Shown here one piece after another: positions 6,679 through 13,486 of a stretch of 26,665 bases of DNA (its first letter is position 1; every line of letters starts with the position of its first letter). The notes under the pieces are model-generated. The model had not been told where the DNA came from. It worked only from the letters and a program-made list of their open reading frames with translations, and did not search any database. The position numbers were made by a program, and so were the translations under genes. The stretch comes from CALMEH01 sp964548225 (lineage in GTDB: Bacteria > Acidobacteriota > Blastocatellia > Pyrinomonadales > Pyrinomonadaceae), in contig CAZJQP010000073.1 in NCBI GenBank assembly GCA_964548225.1, positions 1-26,665 of the forward strand, read 5' to 3'.

Positions 6679-7029
6679 TTATTTTTGTCTGAATCCTTCG
6701 ATAATTTCGTTTAATTCTGCGAGTTTTTCGATTGGAACTTCTTTTAATTTTTCGCTGAACAACTTAATTTCCTTGTTTTTTTGCAAGCTGTAAAGCGCGT
6801 GGCTTTCGGACGGATTGGTTTCCTCGTCCGGCTTCCAATCGAACAAATCGTTCGGTGTGCAATTCAGTATCAGACAAAGTTTTTCGAGATGCTTTAACCT
6901 GATATTGGTCGCCGTTCCGTCCAAAAAACCGTGCGCCGTCCGCCGCGAAATCTTCGCTCTGACCATTCGAATCAAATATCCCGATAAACCGCGCAATTTG
7001 AAAACTCTACCTGCATTTATAGTCAACAT
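6679..7029 (-). CDS. XRE/Cro-type helix-turn-helix regulator
   Basis: The 116-residue product starts at 7029, where GGAGG lies four bases upstream; the longer frame starting at 7104 would begin in the promoter. Residues about 10-62 form a Cro/C1-type DNA-binding domain of the HTH_26 style: LRGLSGYLIRMVRAKISRRTAHGFLDGTATNIRLKHLEKLCLILNCTPNDLFDW. The C-terminal half is charged and helical and could mediate dimerisation or partner binding. It is transcribed away from an ImmA/IrrE-like gene across a region filled with palindromes, which are natural candidates for its operators. Regulator-protease pairs of this kind control phage and ICE genes (ImmR/ImmA) or stress genes (DdrO/IrrE), but no mobile-element genes are seen here. 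Confidence 0.85.
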   Translation of the reverse strand: MLTINAGRVFKLRGLSGYLIRMVRAKISRRTAHGFLDGTATNIRLKHLEKLCLILNCTPNDLFDWKPDEETNPSESHALYSLQKNKEIKLFSEKLKEVPIEKLAELNEIIEGFRQK

Positions 7030-7060
7030 AACGCCTCCGAAAAATAAATTATCAGACAAC

Positions 7061-7088
7061 ATTATACTCGAAAACCCCAAAAATGAAA
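7061..7088 (-). promoter_or_regulatory. Promoter of the XRE regulator
   Basis: On the minus strand a perfect TATAAT (7061-7066) lies 31 bases before the chosen start codon. A -35 is weaker: TTTCAT (7083-7088, 16-base spacer) or TTGTTT (7086-7091, 19-base spacer). The first palindrome of the neighbouring array begins at 7092-7094, so it abuts the -35 region and a protein bound there could control this promoter. Confidence 0.6.
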
Positions 7089-7091
7089 CAA

Positions 7092-7280
7092 AAGAGCGCA
7101 TCAATAAGCTATTTAAGCTAATTGATGCGCTCTTTTAGCTAATTGATTAGCTTAATAACCTAATCAATTGATTTTAATAGCGCATTGGATAGGTAACAAA
7201 CCTATCCAATGCGCTAAAATATAGCGTCAATAAGCTATTTAAGCTAATGAATGCTACATTATAGCTAATGAGTGGATAAA
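7092..7280. repeat. 21-bp array 4: nine alternately inverted units between divergent genes
   Basis: Cutting the sequence every 21 bases from 7092 gives nine units built on AGCTAATTGATGCGCT or its complement. Because orientation alternates, palindromes form with centres at 7113, 7155, 7197 and 7239, exactly 42 bases apart. The best are 7094-7105/7121-7132 (12 bp) and 7178-7193/7201-7216 (16 bp, perfect). AATAAGCTATTTAAGCTAAT occurs twice (7104 and 7230, 126 bases apart). Plausible operator array for the XRE protein, or a fourth member of the 21-bp array class. Confidence 0.85.
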
Positions 7281-7305
7281 AGAAGTGAAATTTTCATATT
7301 TCACT

Positions 7306-7336
7306 TTGGCTTCACTAAGCAAAAAATATGTATAAT
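7306..7336 (+). promoter_or_regulatory. Possible promoter for the ImmA/IrrE-like gene
   Basis: A perfect TATAAT lies at 7331-7336. The best -35 is TTGGCT (7306-7311) with a 19-base spacer. Transcription would begin at about 7343, one base from the preferred GTG start at 7344, so the mRNA may be leaderless. Confidence 0.4.
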
Positions 7337-7343
7337 TTTTTGC

Positions 7344-7952
7344 GTGAACACCGAAATCCTGCCGCCAACTCAAAAAGGTCGAAATTACGAGATAAAAGCC
7401 ATCGGTTTGCGCGAATTTGCGGGTTTGCGACGCGACGATGAGCGGCTGAATCCGTTTGATTTGGCGAAATATGCGAATCTTTTGGTGGTGAAATTTGAAG
7501 ACATCGAACCTTTTTTGAGCGCGGAAGCGAAGGCGGAACTGCTCGGAAGCTCGAAAGATAAATGGTCGGGCGGCGCGTGTTCGCAAACTTTGCCGTCGGG
7601 CGAAAAATTGATTATTTTGAACCCGACACACGGCGCAAATCGTCAAAATGCGACGCTGATGGAAGAAATTTGCCACGTTTTTCTCGGTCATAAACCGTCG
7701 CGTCTGGCAGTCGAGACGCGCACGAAGGACGGCAAAGTAATTGCGCGAGATTATCACGCCGAAATCGAAGAAGAAGCCTATTCCGTCGGCGCGGCGGCAC
7801 TTGTGCCATATTCGGCTTTGAAAAAATTTGTTTCGCAAGGCAGAACTTCACGCGAGATTGCCCGACATTTTAACGTCAGCCGCGAACTCGTCGAATACCG
7901 CATCAAAATTTCACGGCTTTGGGAAAGTTACAAACAGAATATTTTTCAGTAA
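7344..7952 (+). CDS. ImmA/IrrE-family protein with altered metal motif
   Basis: The product has 202 residues from the GTG at 7344; a GTG at 7272 in the same frame would add an unlikely Phe/Ile-rich N-terminus and overlaps the repeat array. The family is recognised from NATLMEEICHVFLGHKPSR followed by EIEEEAYSVGAAALVPYSAL, which match the zinc-site helix and the downstream glutamate helix of ImmA/IrrE (DUF955) metallopeptidases. The usual HExxH reads E107-E-I-C-H111, so the first histidine is a glutamate; H111, H116 and the later EEEAY glutamates remain. A C-terminal segment, TSREIARHFNVSRELVEYRI, looks like a second DNA-contacting or winged helix-turn-helix. Divergent from an XRE regulator, which such proteins usually cleave or inactivate. 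Activity as a protease is uncertain. Confidence 0.78.
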   Translation: MNTEILPPTQKGRNYEIKAIGLREFAGLRRDDERLNPFDLAKYANLLVVKFEDIEPFLSAEAKAELLGSSKDKWSGGACSQTLPSGEKLIILNPTHGANRQNATLMEEICHVFLGHKPSRLAVETRTKDGKVIARDYHAEIEEEAYSVGAAALVPYSALKKFVSQGRTSREIARHFNVSRELVEYRIKISRLWESYKQNIFQ

Positions 7953-7987
7953 TCATTTTTTTTATATTCAGTTTATATTTGCGAAAA

Positions 7988-8190
7988 GTCGCTGAAAGCG
8001 ACAAATTTAATAGCGTCGGGAGAATCCCGACGAACGATAAAGTTGAATTGCCGTCCCTGAAAGGGACGAATTAAAATCGCCGTGTTTCAAAAATTCGACA
8101 AATAAATTCGTCCTTTTCAGGGACGGCGCGATTTGTTCAAATTAACGTCGGGATGCTCCCGACGCTATTAAATACGTCCCTTTCAGGGAC
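7988..8190. repeat. 203-bp mirror-ordered hairpin cluster (element F)
   Basis: Six small palindromes occur in the order A B C C' B' A': GTCGCTGAAAGCGAC (7988), GTCGGGAGAATCCCGAC (8015), GTCCCTGAAAGGGAC (8053), GTCCTTTTCAGGGAC (8110), GTCGGGATGCTCCCGAC (8147) and GTCCCTTTCAGGGAC (8176). In addition, AATTTAATAGCGTCGGG (8004) pairs with CCCGACGCTATTAAAT (8158), so the whole block folds back on itself. It is non-coding and fills the gap before the phosphatase gene. It has the same architecture as 5749-6005 but different sequence. Confidence 0.88.
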
Positions 8191-8277
8191 AAAACTTTAA
8201 AGTTTCAACAGCATCCGGTAGCTTTATCGTCAAAACCCGCGAAATAATGGATAATGGATAATTGAAATTTGATAATA

Positions 8278-9552
8278 ATGACTGAACAAGAAACATCTAA
8301 ACCTAATCAAAAACTTTCGACAGTTGATAAACTTCGTCTGCTTCTCGATATTACGAAGAAAATCAGCCGCTCGCTCGATTTGGACGAAGTTTTGAAGCTC
8401 GTGATGGACACGCTCGGTTCGTTGATTCCTTACGATGCGGCGGGAATTTATTTGATTGAAACCGATGAAAGCGGTTATGTTTTCAAATCGCGGGCGATTC
8501 GCGGTTATGAAATCAGTTTCGCGCTGGTCGAACCGCGTTTGAAAATGGGCGAAGGTTTTATCGGCTATGTCGCACAGACGGGGAAATCGTTAATTTCGGC
8601 AGATGTTAAAAGCGATTCGCGCTATTTTCACGCCCGCCCGAAAACCGAATCGGAAATGGTTGCGCCGATTATTTCAAACGATAAAGTTATCGGCGTTTTC
8701 GATTTGGAAAGCGACAGTCTGGACGCTTACACCGAAGATGATTTGTCAATTCTTCAGCTTCTCGCTTCGCAAGTGGCGATAATTATTGAAAAAGTAGAGC
8801 TTCACAAAGCCTTGATCGAAAAAAATCGTTTGCAAGCGCAACTCGAAATTGCCCGTCAGGTGCAAACCGAACTTTTGCCGCCGCACGATCCGCGCATCAG
8901 CGGTTTTGACATCAGCGCGTATATTTTTCCGACGGAAGAAGTTTCGGGCGATTATTACGATTGGGTCAAAGTTTTCGACGACCAAATCGGAATCGTTGTC
9001 GCCGATGCCGTCGGCAAAGGAATTCCTGCCGCGCTTTTGATGGCTTTTCTTCGCGCCTCGCTTCGTTCGTGTGTGCAAATCGGTTATGCGCCGCACATCG
9101 CCTTTTCAAAAGTCAGCAATCTGCTCTGGGATTCGACCGAAGAGCATCAATTTATTACCGCAATTTATGGGATTTTGGACGCGACAAACCGCAACTTCGT
9201 TTTTTCAAATGCCGGACATAATCCGCCGCTTTTGGTGAACGCCGACGGCACATATCGCTTTGTAAAATACGGCGATATGCCGCTCGGAATGTTCCGCAAT
9301 ATGCGTTATCATCAACACTATCTTTCGTTTGAAAGCGGACAAATTCTCGTGATTTATACGGACGGAATCATCGAAGGCGAAAACTCCGACGGCGAAGATT
9401 TTGGCAATGAACGCTTTGCTCAAAGCGTTTTGAGCGGAAAACATTTGCCCGCCAAAGAACTTATCAATCACATTCGCAAATCGGTCGCGGATTTTACCGA
9501 AAGAAAATTTTTGGACGACGACGGAACTCTTTTTATCATCAAGGCTGTGTAA
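8278..9552 (+). CDS. GAF domain-containing PP2C-type phosphatase (SpoIIE/RsbU family)
   Basis: The 424-residue cytoplasmic protein starts at the ATG at 8278, nine bases inside a possible TTG start. Residues about 15-180 form a GAF sensor domain (LDEVLKLVMDTLGSLIPYDAAGIYLIE ... VAPIISNDKVIGVFDLES ... LLASQVAIIIE). A short coiled-coil linker follows (RLQAQLEIARQVQTELLPP). The remainder is a SpoIIE-type serine phosphatase with its metal-binding acidic motifs EVSGDYYDW, VVADAVGKGIPAALLMA, FSNAGHNPPLL and IYTDGIIEG. Such proteins dephosphorylate anti-anti-sigma (STAS) proteins in partner-switching networks. No STAS or RsbW-like gene lies nearby, so the target is unlinked. Probably monocistronic. 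Confidence 0.93.
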   Translation: MTEQETSKPNQKLSTVDKLRLLLDITKKISRSLDLDEVLKLVMDTLGSLIPYDAAGIYLIETDESGYVFKSRAIRGYEISFALVEPRLKMGEGFIGYVAQTGKSLISADVKSDSRYFHARPKTESEMVAPIISNDKVIGVFDLESDSLDAYTEDDLSILQLLASQVAIIIEKVELHKALIEKNRLQAQLEIARQVQTELLPPHDPRISGFDISAYIFPTEEVSGDYYDWVKVFDDQIGIVVADAVGKGIPAALLMAFLRASLRSCVQIGYAPHIAFSKVSNLLWDSTEEHQFITAIYGILDATNRNFVFSNAGHNPPLLVNADGTYRFVKYGDMPLGMFRNMRYHQHYLSFESGQILVIYTDGIIEGENSDGEDFGNERFAQSVLSGKHLPAKELINHIRKSVADFTERKFLDDDGTLFIIKAV

Positions 9553-9684
9553 AATTCCGCACGGAAAATCAATTTGAAAAAAAATCTTTTCAAAAGACCT
9601 TTCAAAAGTTTATAATTGTTTCAGGATTGGTTTTTTAAGTCCGAACCTTTTCATCAAAACCCCGCGTCCTAATTTCAAAATACA

Positions 9685-9993
9685 ATGAAAAAAATCTTTC
9701 TGAAACTATTGTTTGCAAGCGTTTTTATGTTTGTTTTCAGCCTCTCGGCAAACGCTCAAAGTCAAAAATCTACAACCGAAAAAATTGCCAATACAGCAGG
9801 GAAAGCGACTGTAATTGTTGTTGGCGAAACTGCCAAAGCGAGTTACGAAGTTGCCAAATTCGGCGTTAAAACCATCGTAAAACCCATAATCGTAAAAGTC
9901 CTGCCGAAAACTACCAAATTTTTTCTGAAAAAATCTGTTCCCGTCGCCAAGAAGTTGTTTGTAACTTATTTAAAGACTAGACTTTCTGTATGA
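9685..9993 (+). CDS. Small secreted protein of unknown function
   Basis: The 102-residue protein has a clear signal peptide (MKKIFLKLLFASVFMFVFSLSANAQ, cleavage likely after ANA). The mature part is Lys/Val/Thr-rich with amphipathic repeats such as KATVIVVGETAKASYEVAKFGVKTIVKPIIVKVLPKTTKFFLKK, and has no cysteine. I do not recognise the family. The basic amphipathic character might suit membrane or polyanion contact, which is speculation. The stop codon overlaps the start of the cupin gene by four bases (ATGA), indicating translational coupling. A TATAAT at 9611-9616 may be its -10 element. Confidence 0.75.
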   Translation: MKKIFLKLLFASVFMFVFSLSANAQSQKSTTEKIANTAGKATVIVVGETAKASYEVAKFGVKTIVKPIIVKVLPKTTKFFLKKSVPVAKKLFVTYLKTRLSV

Positions 9994-10307
9994 AATTCTC
10001 AGCGAAAGAACTTTTAGCACAACTGCCGAAACCCGCTAACGAAAAATGGAAAGACGGCGTTTGGTTCACGGAAGTTTTTGCAAAAGATTCGTTTGAACTC
10101 GAATTTTTCGCACCGCGTGGCACCGATTATCAAACGCCGCACGATAAGGACGAATTTTATATAATTGTCAGCGGAGCGGCGGATTTATTGATTGCGGACG
10201 AAAAAGTTCCGTGCAAGATTGGCGACGCGCTTTTTGTCGAAGCCAAACGCGAACATCATTTCGAGAACATCAGCGAAGATTTTGCGGCTTGGGTAATTTT
10301 CTTCTGA
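9990..10307 (+). CDS. Cupin-domain protein
   Basis: This 105-residue single-domain cupin (small beta-barrel) carries the two conserved motifs. Motif 1 is TDYQTPHDKDEFYIIVSGAADLLIADE and motif 2 is KIGDALFVEAKREHHFENISEDFAAWVIFF. His/Glu ligands for a metal are available in H-D-K-D-E-F-Y and E-H-H-F. Cupins of this size can be isomerases, dioxygenases or simple ligand binders, and the substrate is not apparent. It starts inside the stop codon of the preceding secreted-protein gene, so the two are made together even though one product is exported and the other appears cytoplasmic. Confidence 0.88.
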   Translation: MKFSAKELLAQLPKPANEKWKDGVWFTEVFAKDSFELEFFAPRGTDYQTPHDKDEFYIIVSGAADLLIADEKVPCKIGDALFVEAKREHHFENISEDFAAWVIFF

Positions 10308-10513
10308 AAACTATGAAATGAATTTTTGATTAATATTTTTTTTAAGCCATTTGATACTATAAAAATATTAAAGAAAATTAATGATGCGGAAAAATCTGTT
10401 TTTATTTGATGGCAAAATAAATTGAAAAAGGTTGAAATTTTATTGAAAACCGAGGGTAATTAAGCGTTTTTCTTTGCAGGCGAAAGCCTTAAAATTACTT
10501 TCGAGATTTTCAG
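10308..10513. other. AT-rich intergenic region, no gene seen
   Basis: This gap of about 200 bases has no ORF, repeat or clear terminator. TTGATT at 10327 and TACTAT at 10355 are poorly spaced promoter-like words. The stretch is markedly A/T-rich, as expected upstream of a promoter. Confidence 0.5.
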
Positions 10514-12850
10514 ATGTCAATTGCAACAGTTACTGAAGTTATGCTTTATTGCCCTAAATGCCAAAGCACTTATCCGGTGGGAAGCCGCCGATTTTGCGAC
10601 AAAGACGGTGCGCGTCTGTCTGCCCCGCCAAATACTCCAACGACAAATTCCGCGCCGAAAAAACAAAGCGGAGTTTTTACAAATCTTTTAGGGAGAACTA
10701 TTCCAACTAATCAAACCGATGAAAAACTGGCGGCAACGCCGAAGTTTGTGCCGTTTGTGCCAAAACCGAAAAACGAAATTAGTTTTCCTGAAACCTCAGA
10801 TCAGCCCGACTTTTTGGAACTTGATGTTCCGAAAACGAAACCTGAACCGCCAATCGAATCAGCCCCGCCAAAAACGGATGTCCCAATCGGGAAACCGTTC
10901 ACCAGAATTATTAAACCGAGCGAGATTGCTTCCGGCACGGCGGAAGTTGGCAATCGCAAAACGAACCCGACGGGCAGAACGGCTCTGACGTGGGAAAAGC
11001 CTGATGTTTTAGTCGGTGAAAGCATCAAAGGGCGTTATCAAATTATTAAACTTCTCAGCAAAGACGCTGAAAGCCTCTATTTTCTGGCAGATGATAAAAT
11101 CGCGCCCGGCAAGAAAGTTTTTGTGCGTGTTTTTATGGATGAATCGGACGCGGACGATTTTTCAGGACAGATTTTTGCCGAAGAGAGAATTTCGCTGTCG
11201 CATATTAATCATCCGAATATTGCCAAAGTCGTTGATTCGGGTGAGATTTTAGAAGGTAATTCGTTTATTGTTTCGGAATATGTCGAGGGCAAAACGGTTA
11301 GGGAAATGTTGAATCGCACCGGACAATTCAACATTCTTCGCACCGCGAGAATTATCAGACAAGCGTCTTACGCCTTGAGCGAAGCGCATCAAAACGGCGT
11401 TTTGCATCGAAATCTAAAACCCGAAAATATTTTTCTCGACATCAACGAAGCTGGTGCGGAACAAGTTAAATTAACGAATTTCGGCGTGGTTTCCGACAAA
11501 ATCACGGATGAAAATCTGGCTTACAAATCGCCCGAACAAATTGACGGAAGACTCGCAAATTTTGCGAGCGATATTTATTCGCTTGCTGTTATCGCTTTTC
11601 AAATGCTGACCAGCCGTTTGCCGTTTAATGCTTCAACGGCGGCGACGCTGAAAAAGGCACAACAAGAAGGTTTGACGATTATGCCGACGAATCTGCGTCT
11701 TGATGTTCCGCCGTTGGTTGATGATATTTTGAAAAAGGCTCTGGCGGCAAATCCGACTGAACGCTATCCGAAAGCTCGCGATTTCGGTGATGCTTTTTTC
11801 AACGCATTGACCACTGTTGCACCTTGGGAAGGCGAAGAAAAAGTCGAAGTAAAAGCGGAAGAGAAGAAAGACGATAAAAACTTCGTCGTTTTGAATCCGA
11901 TTACGCTTCCGACAAAATTTGAAGAAAAGCCGAAGGAAGAAACCGCCCCTGTCGTATTGGAAGAAATCGAAGCCGAAAAGCCGGAAGTGCAGGAAGCCGA
12001 GATTGAAGAAGAAGAAAGTTTGCCGTGGGAAAAACGCTCACCGGAAACAGTGCGCGAATCGAGTCCGATGTGGCTTATGCTCGGTATTCTTGCACTCGGA
12101 CTGCTCATTTTGGGCGGCATTTGGTATTACCTTTTAAATCGTCCCGCAACACAGGAATATGTTCAAACTCCGGCGCAAAATACGTCAAATACAAATATTC
12201 CCGAAGAAACCAATCCGGTAATTCCGACACCGCCACCCGTGAATGCGGAAATGAACGAAATTCCGCCGATTGCACGACAAGTCGAACAACCAGCGAATAC
12301 AAATTATTTTGAAAATTCTAAACAAGGGTTGTCCGGCGATTTAGAAAAGAAATTTCTCGGATTTTCGATTTATTACCCGAATACTTGGACAAAAAACAGT
12401 TCAAAGGACGATTTTCTCGATATTACCAAGAAAAGCGCGGACGGCTTGCCTGTTAAACAAGTCATAATTACACGCTATGAAAGCAAAGGGTTGTTCAGTC
12501 AAGACAAAGCAAATTTTCCGAAATTGGTTGAAAAATCGAACAAAGATTTAAAGGCGGCTTTGCCAAACTTCAAAGTTGTCGGCGAAGGCGAAACGACAAT
12601 TCAAGAGGGACGTTGGAAGGCTTACGAAGTCAAATTTGAAAACTCGGGAACTATAGCAAAAAATGGCGAATTAACGCTTTATGGCAGAAGACTCTGGATT
12701 CCGATTCAACGACCGGGAATGAAAAGCGGATTTGTCATAACTTTGGTTGCAACATCGCTTGCACCGAATATTCAAAATGCCGAAAATTTGGTTTCCGATG
12801 AAGAACTTAGACAGATTTTGGAAACCTTTGAGCCTACTTCAAGTTATTAA
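10514..12850 (+). CDS. Membrane-anchored Ser/Thr pseudokinase with zinc ribbon and extracytoplasmic domain
   Basis: The 778-residue product has, in order: a three-Cys zinc-ribbon-like motif (Cys13, Cys16, Cys28); a disordered Pro-rich linker; a kinase-fold domain at about 170-435; an acidic linker; one membrane helix (519-541, MWLMLGILALGLLILGGIWYYLL); a Pro/Asn-rich spacer; and a C-terminal domain starting LGFSIYYPNTWT, similar to PsbP/Mog1-like lipoprotein domains. Kinase landmarks are present but altered: the beta-3 lysine is Arg205 (VFVRVF), HRD is HRN with Asn300 (LHRNLKPEN), DFG is NFG with Asn322, and the glycine loop reads LLSKDAESLY. The αC glutamate region, SPEQ and DIYSLAVIAFQML are retained. 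This predicts a folded but catalytically inactive PknB-like protein that may bind or signal. The exact start (10514 or the ATG at 10541) is uncertain, as no ribosome-binding site is seen. Confidence 0.92.
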   Translation: MSIATVTEVMLYCPKCQSTYPVGSRRFCDKDGARLSAPPNTPTTNSAPKKQSGVFTNLLGRTIPTNQTDEKLAATPKFVPFVPKPKNEISFPETSDQPDFLELDVPKTKPEPPIESAPPKTDVPIGKPFTRIIKPSEIASGTAEVGNRKTNPTGRTALTWEKPDVLVGESIKGRYQIIKLLSKDAESLYFLADDKIAPGKKVFVRVFMDESDADDFSGQIFAEERISLSHINHPNIAKVVDSGEILEGNSFIVSEYVEGKTVREMLNRTGQFNILRTARIIRQASYALSEAHQNGVLHRNLKPENIFLDINEAGAEQVKLTNFGVVSDKITDENLAYKSPEQIDGRLANFASDIYSLAVIAFQMLTSRLPFNASTAATLKKAQQEGLTIMPTNLRLDVPPLVDDILKKALAANPTERYPKARDFGDAFFNALTTVAPWEGEEKVEVKAEEKKDDKNFVVLNPITLPTKFEEKPKEETAPVVLEEIEAEKPEVQEAEIEEEESLPWEKRSPETVRESSPMWLMLGILALGLLILGGIWYYLLNRPATQEYVQTPAQNTSNTNIPEETNPVIPTPPPVNAEMNEIPPIARQVEQPANTNYFENSKQGLSGDLEKKFLGFSIYYPNTWTKNSSKDDFLDITKKSADGLPVKQVIITRYESKGLFSQDKANFPKLVEKSNKDLKAALPNFKVVGEGETTIQEGRWKAYEVKFENSGTIAKNGELTLYGRRLWIPIQRPGMKSGFVITLVATSLAPNIQNAENLVSDEELRQILETFEPTSSY

Positions 12851-12881
12851 AACTGCAAAAGATTCTGTAACTGTTAAATGC

Positions 12882-12914
12882 AAAAAGCCGAACTTCATTG
12901 AACTTCGGCTTTTT
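12882..12914. terminator. Bidirectional intrinsic terminator
   Basis: AAAAAGCCGAA (12882-12892) pairs with TTCGGCTTTTT (12904-12914). T-runs flank the stem on both strands. It lies between the pseudokinase gene (plus) and the SRP RNA (minus), ending about ten bases from the latter, so it can terminate both transcripts. Confidence 0.9.
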
Positions 12915-12924
12915 TTAATCTGGA

Positions 12925-13024
12925 GGCTTCAGACTTAACCGCAACACAAGCTGAAATTGTTACCGTTGCTCGATTCCTCGCCTAGCGGAGTTCGCAACTC
13001 AAACCTTGTGCGGAGCCTGAAGCC
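12925..13024 (-). ncRNA. ffs: Signal recognition particle RNA (4.5S, small bacterial type)
   Basis: On the minus strand, about 100 bases fold into one long rod: GGCTTCAG (13024-13017) pairs with CTGAAGCC (12932-12925), and CGCACAAG with CTTGTGTTGCG further in. The tip carries the SRP domain IV signature: TAGG (12984-12981), CGA, a GGAA tetraloop (12977-12974), TCG, then AGCA (12970-12967), followed by ACGGTAA. The AGG/AGCA internal loop and GGAA cap are the Ffh-binding site. This RNA forms the core of the particle that targets proteins to the membrane. Gene order tadA, tRNA-Ser, ffs is found in other bacteria and supports the call. Ends are set by the terminal stem and are approximate. Confidence 0.88.
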
Positions 13025-13027
13025 AAA

Positions 13028-13105
13028 TGGATTTTGGATTTTGGATTTCGGATTTCGGATTGTAAAAAACAAATCCAAAATCTAAAATCCAAAATCCAAA
13101 ATCGA
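13028..13105. repeat. Heptanucleotide repeats in inverted halves
   Basis: About five copies of a 7-base word (TTTTGGA and variants TTTCGGA) at 13028-13062 are followed by their complement (ATCCAAA variants) at 13070-13105. The same word appears again at 13231-13265, on the other side of tRNA-Ser(GGA). This simple-sequence palindrome frames the tRNA and is non-coding. Confidence 0.85.
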
Positions 13106-13107
13106 AA

Positions 13108-13197
13108 TGGCGGAAAGGGTGGGATTCGAACCCACGGAACCCGTTAAGGTTCACAGCATTTCCAATGCTGCCAATTCAACCGCTCTTGCACCTTTCC
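13108..13197 (-). tRNA. tRNA-Ser (anticodon GGA)
   Basis: The 90-nt minus-strand RNA has a GGAAAGG/CCTTTCC acceptor stem, discriminator G and an encoded CCA. The anticodon stem CAGCA/TGCTG encloses the loop TTGGAAA, so the anticodon is GGA (reads UCU/UCC). A long variable arm and the GGTTCGAATCC T-loop confirm a class II serine tRNA. Confidence 0.97.
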
Positions 13198-13268
13198 GAA
13201 ATACTTTTCAAAGAAATTGCGGATTTTTTTTCAATCCAAAATCCGCAATCCAAAATCCAAAATTTTTA

Positions 13269-13358
<90 letters not shown>

Positions 13359-13405
13359 GCGAATTTATAAGTTTAACTATTTCAGGCGGAAAATTTCAAG
13401 TCGAA

Positions 13406-13486
13406 AAGGCAGAAACACGCGCGTTAGCAAGTGTGTTGCGCGATAAGCAGCAAAAACACCCTTACTAACGTGCGGGTTTCCGCCTT
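13406..13486. repeat. Palindromic repeat family A, copy overlapping the tadA 3' end
   Basis: The 32-base arm at 13406-13437 pairs with 13455-13486 with about five mismatches. It shares words with the perfect palindrome at 6590-6671 (GGCAGAAACACG, GTTAg/a...AGTGTG) and with the window start (TTACTAACGTGCGGG). The right arm extends into the tadA reading frame and supplies its last codons and stop. Confidence 0.85.

Noticed and set aside
6679..7952. Toxin-antitoxin pair (XRE plus COG2856-like) or prophage switch
   Set aside because: The genes are divergent, not overlapping in an operon, and no phage genes or toxin domain are seen. A regulator-protease pair fits better.
5749..8190. Intact insertion sequence or transposon carrying nuoI and the XRE/ImmA pair
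   Set aside because: The flanking foldbacks E and F do not share terminal sequence, and no transposase or integrase is present.
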